64,000 nt of DNA from contig NZ_JALDAX010000011.1 in assembly GCF_022698145.1 (NCBI RefSeq), positions 248,001-312,000 of the forward strand, written 5' to 3'. The stretch's first letter is position 1; each line of letters starts with the position of its first letter. Shown here one piece after another: positions 1 through 6,011 of this stretch. This DNA comes from Streptomyces spinosisporus (GTDB taxonomy: Bacteria; Actinomycetota; Actinomycetes; Streptomycetales; Streptomycetaceae). The notes beneath the pieces were generated by a model. That model did no database searches and was not told where the DNA came from. It was given only the letters and a program-made list of their open reading frames with translations. The position numbers were made by a program, and so were the translations under genes.

Positions 1-223
1 TGACGAAGAACAATTCCGTGGCGCGGGTGTGGAAGTGGGCCGGGGCTCCCGCCCCGCCCTTCGCGAAGTGGGAGCGGTAGCTCGTGAAACCGTCCGCGGT
101 CGCGCCCGACTCGGCCAGCAGGGTGATCACGCTGCTCGGGTCGGCGCAGGTCTCGGCATCGGTGTGGCGGGTCAGCACGGGCGAGGTGGTGGGTGCGGGG
201 GCGGCGGGTGTCTGCTCGTTCAT
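1..223 (-). CDS. Cupin-domain protein, 3' part outside window
   Basis: The start of a minus-strand gene runs off the left edge. Reading from the ATG at 223, about 74 residues are visible, starting MNEQTPAAPAPTT. A later stretch reads AHFHTRATELFFV, the first cupin metal-binding motif (two His and a Glu on a beta-strand). It lies 94 bp downstream of the MFS exporter on the same strand, so the two probably form one transcript under the divergent MarR regulator. Small cupins beside MarR/MFS pairs are often oxygenases or effector-binding proteins; the substrate cannot be told. A GAGCAAC-like sequence upstream is a plausible ribosome binding site. The rest of the barrel is not visible. Confidence 0.8.
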   Translation of the reverse strand, partial: MNEQTPAAPAPTTSPVLTRHTDAETCADPSSVITLLAESGATADGFTSYRSHFAKGGAGAPAHFHTRATELFFV

Positions 224-316
224 GATGTTGCTCCTGGGTCAATGAGCGGATTCCGTACGGGGGATGCATTGCCGCGGCGCGGCGCGGCGCGAGGTGGGGC
301 GAGGGGGCCGGGCGCT

Positions 317-1549
317 TCAGCCGCCCAGCGTGAGCAAGGCCGCGATCGCCGGTCCGAAGGCTCCGCCGAGCTGGTAGCAAAGGCTGAACAGACCGATGGC
401 CGTGGGGCGTTGGGCGGTCGGCGAGGCCTGGATGGCGTACACCGCGAGCGTCGCCTGGCCACCGCTCGTCGCGAACACGGCCACCGTCGCGACCAGCAGG
501 AGCAGCGGGGCCCAGGGGGTCAGTGCCGCGGTGAGCGGGGCCGCTGCCCCGGCCGCGATCAGGAGCGTCAGGACTCGCGGACGGCTCATACGGGCGGAGG
601 CCGCGGCCAGACCCATGGAAAGTGCCGAGCCTGCGAGGAGGGCGATCAGCTGGCCGGTGCCGATCGTGGAGGTCGACCAGCCGGTACGGTCGCCCAGCAG
701 CTGCGGGACGGTGAAGAGCAGTGTGAAGTACGAGGTCGCGAGCGTGCAGGCGAGCAGGGCGGAGAGGACAAACGTCCGGGTGCGCAGCAGCGACGCAGGG
801 ACGAAGCCCGCGGGCCTGTACCTGATGTGCAGGGCCAGCAGCGCGGCCGCCGCCAGGGAGGCGGCGACGGCAGGGAGTGGGTAACGCGGTACGAGGACCA
901 AGGCCGTCGCCGTCAGCACCAGAAGGACGCAACCGCGGCCGTCGAAGGGGGTGTTGTGCCGCGGCGCGGACAGGTCCGCACGGCGCACGACCGCCGGAAG
1001 GGCGAGCAGTGCGACCGCCCCGACGCCGAGGGACACCCGCCATGAGGTCACATCCGCGATCGTCGAGCCGAGCAGCGGCCCGGCAGCGCCGAGCGTGCCG
1101 AAGCCCGCCGTGATCACGCCCATCCGGCGGACGGAGCCCGCGAGACTCATCGCCGCCGTGATCAGGCCCGCGCCGCCCATGGCCTGGGCCGCCCGGCCCG
1201 CCATCGCCAGTGGCAACCAGGGCGCCACGCAGAGGACCGCGGTGCCGGCCACGATCAGGGCCGTGCACAGCCTGAGCACACTGCCCAGCCCGCGACGGCG
1301 CAGCAAGCTCGCCATCACCGGGGTGCCGACGGCCATGGCCCACGCGAAGGCTGTGACGAGCCAGGTCGCCGTCGCGGTACGGATGCCCAGCGAGCCGGCC
1401 ATGTCGGGGAGGATCAGGACCGGGCCGTTGGCGCTCGCCGCGACCGGAGTGGCCAGCAACGCGAGCCATACGACAGGGACTTGGCGTGCCTCCTGCCCGG
1501 AAACGGTCGCGGGCGTGTGCAAGGCGGGGCGGGGTGCGAGTTCGGGCAT
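317..1549 (-). CDS. MFS transporter (drug-exporter type)
   Basis: A 410-residue membrane protein with about 12 hydrophobic segments, typical of the major facilitator superfamily, proton-driven small-molecule exporters of the inner membrane. The signature between helices 2 and 3 is visible as MASLLRRRGLGSVLR, and the length fits the 12-helix class. I chose the ATG at 1549 (MPELAPRP) because GAAAGG lies just upstream; the open frame extends to 1696 only because a 15-bp repeat happens to be translatable there. It is divergent from a MarR regulator and followed by a cupin gene. The likely role is efflux of the ligand sensed by MarR. The substrate is unknown. Confidence 0.88.
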   Translation of the reverse strand: MPELAPRPALHTPATVSGQEARQVPVVWLALLATPVAASANGPVLILPDMAGSLGIRTATATWLVTAFAWAMAVGTPVMASLLRRRGLGSVLRLCTALIVAGTAVLCVAPWLPLAMAGRAAQAMGGAGLITAAMSLAGSVRRMGVITAGFGTLGAAGPLLGSTIADVTSWRVSLGVGAVALLALPAVVRRADLSAPRHNTPFDGRGCVLLVLTATALVLVPRYPLPAVAASLAAAALLALHIRYRPAGFVPASLLRTRTFVLSALLACTLATSYFTLLFTVPQLLGDRTGWSTSTIGTGQLIALLAGSALSMGLAAASARMSRPRVLTLLIAAGAAAPLTAALTPWAPLLLLVATVAVFATSGGQATLAVYAIQASPTAQRPTAIGLFSLCYQLGGAFGPAIAALLTLGG

Positions 1550-1579
1550 GGCGGGCGCCCCCTTTCGTTCAGCCTTGAT

Positions 1580-1640
1580 AATCTCAACGTTGAAATAAAA
1601 GCAGCAGGGTTCTCTCGGCGTCAAGTGTCTTAACTTTGAG
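1580..1640. promoter_or_regulatory. Divergent MarR operator region (MFS/MarR)
   Basis: The perfect palindrome TCAACGTTGA lies at 1584-1593, 35 bp before the MFS start. A degenerate second copy, CTTAACTTTGAG, lies at 1629-1640, and an isolated half (CACGTTGAG) follows at 1648-1656. Two palindromes of this type between a MarR gene and its divergent target match the usual autoregulatory arrangement of the family. The base composition is lower in GC here than in the flanking genes, as expected of a promoter region. Regulator binding is inferred. Confidence 0.6.
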
Positions 1641-1695
1641 AAGATGCACGTTGAGAAGATGTGCGCTGAGAAGACGCACGCTGAGAAGATGCGCA
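1636..1695. repeat. Four tandem 15-bp units before marR
   Basis: Four consecutive 15-bp units: TTGAGAAGATGCACG, TTGAGAAGATGTGCG, CTGAGAAGACGCACG, CTGAGAAGATGCGCA. The block ends at the base before an ATG at 1696. Each unit carries a GAGAAG (Shine-Dalgarno-like) stretch, and three also carry an ATG. Both strands stay open through the repeat, which artificially lengthens the neighbouring frames. Confidence 0.9.
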
Positions 1696-1713
1696 ATGAC
1701 GGGAGTGGCGGAG

Positions 1714-2214
1714 ATGGGCGATGTGGTGGACGCGATCGTCGGGCAGTGGGCCAAGGAGCGCCCCGATGTGGTGGAGGACTTCTGGCCGGTCGAGCTCCTT
1801 GCCCGGGTCCAGCGCCTGGCCAGGGTGGTCGACAAATCCGTCAAGACCACGGCCGCCGCTCATGGAATCGAGCACGGTGAGTTCGACGTCCTCACCATCC
1901 TGCAGCGCTCGGGTCCGCCCTACATGCTCCCGGCCGGGGCTCTCCTCAAGGCGTCCATGGTGACCTCCGGTGCCATCACCAACCGCATCGACAGGATGGA
2001 GGCCAAGGGTCTCGTCGAGCGGGTGCGGGAAGGGGCTGACCGCCGCACCGTCAAGATCCGGCTCACCGAGCATGGGCACGAGGTCATCCGGGTCGCTCTC
2101 GCCGACCATCTTGCGGCCTACGCGGAACTGCTCGCCGGTGTGGACCGCCGGCTGGTGGAGCAGACGGCCGAGGGTCTGCGGCAGGTACTGGAGAGCCTCG
2201 GCGATACGGCTTGA
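1714..2214 (+). CDS. MarR-family transcriptional regulator
   Basis: A cytoplasmic one-component regulator of 166 residues. The winged-helix region contains GEFDVLTILQRSG, then a recognition-helix stretch (VTSGAITNRIDRMEAKGLV), then the wing REGADRRTVKIRLTEHG, which has the conserved D-R-R of the MarR wing. It probably represses itself and the divergent MFS/cupin genes through the palindromes at 1584 and 1629. I chose the ATG at 1714 (GGGAG 8 bp upstream, and MGDVVDAIVGQWAKERPD is a common opening for this subfamily). The ATG at 1696, directly after the 15-bp repeats with GAGAAG upstream, is the alternative. Confidence 0.9.
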   Translation: MGDVVDAIVGQWAKERPDVVEDFWPVELLARVQRLARVVDKSVKTTAAAHGIEHGEFDVLTILQRSGPPYMLPAGALLKASMVTSGAITNRIDRMEAKGLVERVREGADRRTVKIRLTEHGHEVIRVALADHLAAYAELLAGVDRRLVEQTAEGLRQVLESLGDTA

Positions 2215-2239
2215 GGCGATACGGCTTGATACGGCTTCC
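2200..2239. repeat. 15-bp tandem duplication across the marR stop
   Basis: GGCGATACGGCTTGA occurs at 2200-2214 and again at 2215-2229, followed by a partial third copy (TACGGCTT). The TGA stop of marR is the last codon of the first unit, so both units carry a TGA. The duplication therefore lengthens the 3' untranslated region without changing the protein. Confidence 0.9.
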
Positions 2240-2290
2240 TGGCGTGGGGCTTGACGGCCGGGCCGCTGCTAAGTATGTACATGCCAGAGG

Positions 2291-2306
2291 ATTGGTATGG
2301 ACCAAC
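2291..2306. promoter_or_regulatory. Candidate DasR operator (dre) of the chitinase gene
   Basis: ATTGGTATGGACCAAC lies 52 bp upstream of the chitinase start. Its core TGGTATGGACCA matches 10 of 12 bases of the palindromic core of the Streptomyces dre consensus (TGGTCTAGACCA). DasR is the GntR-family regulator that represses chitin and GlcNAc genes until glucosamine-6-phosphate accumulates. The placement just before a chitinase gene supports function. Confidence 0.72.
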
Positions 2307-2357
2307 TCCGCGGCTTCACGCGCCGCTCCGGCGCCCACCCCCCAGTGGAGGCAGCAC

Positions 2358-3926
2358 ATGCGAAGACCGTCGGCACTTCTCACCCTGTTCGCCGCTCTGC
2401 TTCTGCTCGTTCTGGCTCCACCCGCGACCGCCGCGGGCACACCGAGCGCCGCCTTCGCCAAGACGTCGACGTGGGAGGCCGGTTACCAGGGTTCGTACAC
2501 CGTCACGAACGGCGGAAGCACCAGCCTGTCGAGCTGGAGCGTCGAGTTCGACCTGCCCTCCGGCAGCACCGTCGGCTCGTACTGGGACGCACTGCTCACC
2601 CAGAGCGGCAACCACTACACCTTCAAGAACCGTGAGTACAACGGCAGTTTGGCCCCGGGCGCATCCGCCTCCTTCGGCTGGGTGTCCAACGGCACCGGCA
2701 CCCCCACCGGCTGCAAGCTCAACGGCGGTCCCTGTACGGGAGGTTCGGGTACCGACACCACGCCGCCCAGCGCCCCGTCCGCAGTGACCGTCGGCTCCGC
2801 GACCGGCTCCTCCCTGACGGTGCGGTGGAGTGCCTCGACGGACGACTCGGGGTTCGTCGCCGGGTACGAGATCTCGCGCGACGGGGGTACCCCGGCAACG
2901 GTGACCGGAACCTCGTACACGGCCACCGGGCTGCAGTCCGGCACCAGTTACTCGTTCCGCGTACGGGCCCGCGACGCCGCGGGCAACGTATCCGCGTACT
3001 CCACGGCCGTCAGCGGTACGACCACCACCGGCGGCGGCCAGCAGCCGAGTGGCGGCCTGTCCACCGCGCCGTACATCGACATGGGGGCGTGGCCCACGCC
3101 GAGCATGCCCGACATGGCCTCGGCGAGCGGGCTGAAGAACTACACGATGGCCTTCATCACCGCCTCCGCGTGCAAGGCGATGTGGTTCAACGCCTATGAC
3201 CCGCGCGACGGTTGGGCCAAGGACCAGATCGACGCCATCAGGGCCGGCGGGGGAGACGTCAAAATCTCCTTCGGTGGCGCCAGCGGCATCGAACTGGCCC
3301 AGGCCTGCGGTTCGGTGGACGCGCTGTACGCCGAGTACAACGCGGTCGTCACCGCCTACGACCTGAAGTACGCCGACTTCGACATCGAGGGCGCGGCCTC
3401 TGCCGACCCGACGTCCGTCGCCCGGCGCTCCCAGGCCCTGGCGCGACTGCAGCAGGCGCACCCGGACCTGAAGATCTCACTGACCCTGCCCGTCCTCCCG
3501 GAGGGGCTGACCTCGGACGGCCTGAACGTGGTGACGTCGGCGCGAGACGCCGGGGTCGACCTGGACGTGGTGAACGTGATGGCCATGGACTACTACCGGA
3601 GCGTCGACTACGGCGACGCGGCCGTCCAGGCCGCGCAGAGCACCTTCGCGCAGCTCAAGTCGCTCTACCCCGGCAAGACCGACGCCCAGGTCTGGGCAAT
3701 GGTCGGCGTGACGCCGATGCTCGGGCAGAACGACGACGGCCACATCTACGACCAGGCGGACGCCCGCCAGTTGGTCTCCTTCGCCCAGGGCAAGCACCTC
3801 GGGGAGCTCGCCTTCTGGGAGGCCACCCGGGACCGCAACGCCTGCACCGGCGCGCTCTACCAGTGCACCAACATTCCCCAGTCCCCGTACGAGTTCGCGA
3901 AGATCTTCGCGGCCTATACGGGCTGA
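2358..3926 (+). CDS. Secreted chitinase, CBM2-FN3-GH18
   Basis: A 522-residue secreted enzyme. A signal peptide (MRRPSALLTLFAALLLLVL..., cleavage near residue 25) is followed by a family-2 carbohydrate-binding module (about 27-125, with its Cys pair near the end), a fibronectin type III domain (about 135-222) and a GH18 barrel (about 230-522). The GH18 catalytic signature is visible as ADFDIEG, with D340, D342 and E344, the last being the proton donor. This module order is classic for Streptomyces chitinases that hydrolyse beta-1,4-GlcNAc polymers. The start is fixed by GTGGAGG upstream of the ATG. A DasR-type operator precedes it, so induction by chitin products is likely. The gene stands alone, ending in a palindromic terminator. 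Confidence 0.93.
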   Translation: MRRPSALLTLFAALLLLVLAPPATAAGTPSAAFAKTSTWEAGYQGSYTVTNGGSTSLSSWSVEFDLPSGSTVGSYWDALLTQSGNHYTFKNREYNGSLAPGASASFGWVSNGTGTPTGCKLNGGPCTGGSGTDTTPPSAPSAVTVGSATGSSLTVRWSASTDDSGFVAGYEISRDGGTPATVTGTSYTATGLQSGTSYSFRVRARDAAGNVSAYSTAVSGTTTTGGGQQPSGGLSTAPYIDMGAWPTPSMPDMASASGLKNYTMAFITASACKAMWFNAYDPRDGWAKDQIDAIRAGGGDVKISFGGASGIELAQACGSVDALYAEYNAVVTAYDLKYADFDIEGAASADPTSVARRSQALARLQQAHPDLKISLTLPVLPEGLTSDGLNVVTSARDAGVDLDVVNVMAMDYYRSVDYGDAAVQAAQSTFAQLKSLYPGKTDAQVWAMVGVTPMLGQNDDGHIYDQADARQLVSFAQGKHLGELAFWEATRDRNACTGALYQCTNIPQSPYEFAKIFAAYTG

Positions 3927-3945
3927 CGGCCCGTCAACCCGTATA
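3915..3945 (+). terminator. Palindrome over the chitinase stop codon
   Basis: TATACGGG (3915-3922) pairs with CCCGTATA (3938-3945), and inside it TGACGG pairs with CCGTCA. The stop codon TGA (3924-3926) sits in the hairpin. No U-tract follows, which is usual for Streptomyces terminators. Confidence 0.6.
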
Positions 3946-4068
3946 AGTCTCCAGCGGCTGCAACCGCTCCGGGCGGTGAACCCCACCTCCCGGAGCGATC
4001 CCGCCCACCACGGAGCCCCGGACCGTTCCGGGCCGGTTGACGACGTGAATCGGGGTACCCAGGGCCGC

Positions 4069-4407
4069 ATGACACTGCACACCGATCACCCCACGCCCCT
4101 GCCGGCCGTGCGGCAACTACGCCGTATGCGGGCCTTTTACGCGGCAGGCGTCACGTTGTGGACCGCGTCGACCGCCTGGACGGGGTGGGACTCTCCCGGC
4201 AGTCGGCCCATGTGGACGTCCCTGCTGCTCCTTGCAGTCTTCGCCGGTCTGCTGGTGATGGCCTGCCGTTGGCTGCGGAACCTGGAGAACGGCGGGACGG
4301 ACGGACGGGCGCGGCGACGCGAAGGCGTACGGTCTCCGGCGCCGGGGGCCGGCTCTTGTGCGCGGGGAACAGCCGTGGGAGGCGGCTCGGTGACCACCGC
4401 TCTCTGA
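4069..4407 (+). CDS. Small membrane protein of unknown function
   Basis: A frame of 112 residues from the ATG at 4069 (MTLHTDHPTPLPAVRQLRR). Two hydrophobic segments are visible, around FYAAGVTLWTASTAW and SLLLLAVFAGLLVMA, followed by a short basic, Gly-rich tail that looks unstructured. I do not recognise a family. No convincing Shine-Dalgarno sequence precedes it. The codon use is typical of the window and the membrane segments look genuine, but the tail beyond about residue 75 may be non-conserved. The stop codon lies at the start of a three-unit 25-bp tandem repeat, so the end may have been reshaped by duplication. Confidence 0.5.
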   Translation: MTLHTDHPTPLPAVRQLRRMRAFYAAGVTLWTASTAWTGWDSPGSRPMWTSLLLLAVFAGLLVMACRWLRNLENGGTDGRARRREGVRSPAPGAGSCARGTAVGGGSVTTAL

Positions 4408-4478
4408 CCGACCCGTCGGACTGCTCCGCTGACCTGCCCGTCGGATTGCCCCGCTGACCTGCCTGTCGGACCGACCCG
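4404..4478. repeat. Three tandem 25-bp units
   Basis: Three diverged 25-bp units at 4404-4428, 4429-4453 and 4454-4478, all opening CTGACC and all containing TGTCGGA or CGTCGGA. The first unit includes the stop codon of the preceding small membrane protein. The block lies about 95 bp before the dehydrogenase start at 4575. No function is evident. Confidence 0.85.
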
Positions 4479-4574
4479 CGTGTCGCAACCGGCCGAGCAC
4501 TGGACGGGCGACCAGGGTTGCGACACGGTGCGATCGTGCCCCGGGCCCGACCGGTCGAGGGTGAGGAGACAGCG

Positions 4575-5591
4575 GTGAGGATCGTCATCACGGGCGCGTC
4601 CGGCTTCCTGGGACGCCTGCTGGCCGAACGTCTGCTGCACACGCGGACGTTCGCAGGAGGACCGATCACCCGGCTCGTGCTCGCCGACCGCGTTGTTGCG
4701 CCCGAGATGCCGCAGGCGTCCGGTGCGCTGGTGGAGTGGGTGCACGGCGACCTGATCGACCGTGTCGAGGCGGTGTTCGCGGAGCCGGTGGATGTGCTGT
4801 TTCATCTGGCTGCCGCCGTGTCGGCCGAGTGCGAGGCCGATTTCGACCTTGGGATGCGCTCGAATGTGGACAGCACCCGCACCGTACTGGAGGCGGCCAA
4901 GGGGCAGTCGGTGGCCGGCGGACCGGTGGCGCGGGTGGTGTTCGCCAGCAGTCTCGCGGTCTACGGATCCCATCCGGCGCTTCCTCTGCCGCCTGTGATC
5001 AGTGAGACGACGCTGCCTGTGCCGCGGTCGAGTTACGGCACGCAGAAGCTCATGTGCGAGCACCTGATCGCGGACTTGAGCCGCCGCGGCTTCATCGACG
5101 GACGCGTGGCCCGGCTGATGACCGTCGCAGTGCGGCCGGGCCCGCCGAACGCGGCCGCCTCGGGCTTCCTGTCCGGCATCATCCGCGAGCCACTGGCAGG
5201 GCTGCCCGCCATCTGCCCGGTCGACGCCGGCCTGAAGGTGGCACTGTCCTCGCCACGGCGCACCGTGCGCGGCATCATCCGCGTTGCCGAGGCCGAGCGC
5301 GGGACGGGGCTTGGGCGTCTCGACAGCCCCCTGCCCGTCAACCTGCCCGCCCTCACCGTCTCCGTGGCCGACATGCTCGCCACACTCCGCCAGGTGGCCG
5401 GTGACACGGCCGCCGACCTGGTGACCGTCGCACCTGATCCCGCCGTCGAGGCCATCGTCGGCTCATGGCCGGCCGTCTTCGACAACCGGCGCGCCGCCGC
5501 CCTGGCGCTCCAGCCCGATCCGAGCTTCCTGGCCGTGGTGCGGGAGTATCTGGCCGATCACCCCGAGGCCGTCATCGTGGGCTCGGAGTGA
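4575..5591 (+). CDS. denD: NAD-dependent dehydrogenase, D-erythronate dehydrogenase (DenD) type
   Basis: A 338-residue extended short-chain dehydrogenase. The Rossmann motif TGASGFLG is at residues 6-13, and the catalytic Ser and Tyr-Lys are visible in FASSLAVYG and SSYGTQK. The region RLMTVAVRPGPPNAAAS followed by SSPRRTVRGI matches the D-erythronate dehydrogenase/nucleoside-diphosphate-sugar epimerase group rather than true epimerases. DenD oxidises D-erythronate to 2-oxo-tetronate in C4 acid-sugar catabolism. The usual partners (an OtnK kinase and an OtnC aldolase or OtnI isomerase) are not in this window, so the substrate remains an inference from sequence. I chose the GTG at 4575 because GAGGAG lies upstream. 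An imperfect terminator follows. Confidence 0.8.
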   Translation: MRIVITGASGFLGRLLAERLLHTRTFAGGPITRLVLADRVVAPEMPQASGALVEWVHGDLIDRVEAVFAEPVDVLFHLAAAVSAECEADFDLGMRSNVDSTRTVLEAAKGQSVAGGPVARVVFASSLAVYGSHPALPLPPVISETTLPVPRSSYGTQKLMCEHLIADLSRRGFIDGRVARLMTVAVRPGPPNAAASGFLSGIIREPLAGLPAICPVDAGLKVALSSPRRTVRGIIRVAEAERGTGLGRLDSPLPVNLPALTVSVADMLATLRQVAGDTAADLVTVAPDPAVEAIVGSWPAVFDNRRAAALALQPDPSFLAVVREYLADHPEAVIVGSE

Positions 5592-5609
5592 CGGCCCGGA
5601 ACGCACGGA

Positions 5610-5641
5610 GCCCCGACTGGACGGGGGAGGCCAGCCGGGGC
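5610..5641 (+). terminator. Imperfect hairpin after the dehydrogenase gene
   Basis: GCCCCGACTGG (5610-5620) and CCAGCCGGGGC (5631-5641) form an 11-bp stem with one mismatch and a 10-nt loop, 19 bp after the stop codon. This is a plausible factor-independent terminator. Confidence 0.6.
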
Positions 5642-5939
5642 CGTTGTGGTGTGACGTGCGGAGGGCGGTCGCCTCTCGGCGAAAGGCTCCGTGGGGCTTC
5701 AGCCGAACGATCTTCCCCACGGGCTATAGGTGAGGCCCGGGGACACTGTCCCCTCCGCAGCCACGTATAGGTGAACGGTCAACCGCTGGGAGTTGTTCCG
5801 CGTACGTCCGCCAGTCCGTCGTGACATGGCGCACACCGGGCGCCGGCTCGAATGCGCACGACCTCGTCGCCCCAGAGGGCATTGCGCGATCCCTGTACGC
5901 GCTCCGGGACTTGGGATAACGTCGCCCTGCCTCAACACA
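5642..5939. other. Intergenic region before the rhamnosidase gene
   Basis: No gene is supported between 5592 and 6011. Besides the terminator and the operator-like palindrome at 5940, it holds a perfect 15-bp palindrome GGGGACACTGTCCCC at 5739-5753. It also holds the 9-mer TATAGGTGA twice (5725-5733 and 5765-5773), flanking the palindrome. This looks like a regulatory site, with no identified regulator. Confidence 0.5.
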
Positions 5940-5953
5940 TTGAATCGTTTCAA
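5940..5953. promoter_or_regulatory. LacI-type operator candidate of the rhamnosidase gene
   Basis: TTGAATCGTTTCAA is a 14-bp palindrome with one mismatch and a central CG, the layout of LacI/GalR-family operators (compare TTGAAACGTTTCAA). It lies 58 bp before the ATG at 6012. The regulator is not next to it. Confidence 0.5.
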
Positions 5954-6011
5954 CCCGTCACGACGAACCCCACCATGAATCCCCACGACGAATCACCAGG
6001 AACGAGGTGCC

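Noticed and set aside
1636..1713. N-terminal extension of MarR encoded by the 15-bp repeat (MRRCTLRRCALRRR...)
   Set aside because: It is translation of the tandem repeat, not conserved MarR sequence. Better start sites follow at 1696 and 1714.
4137..5063. 308-codon minus-strand frame over the small membrane protein and DenD gene
   Set aside because: It crosses the 25-bp repeats and is opposite a clear Rossmann-fold dehydrogenase; composition is shadow-like.
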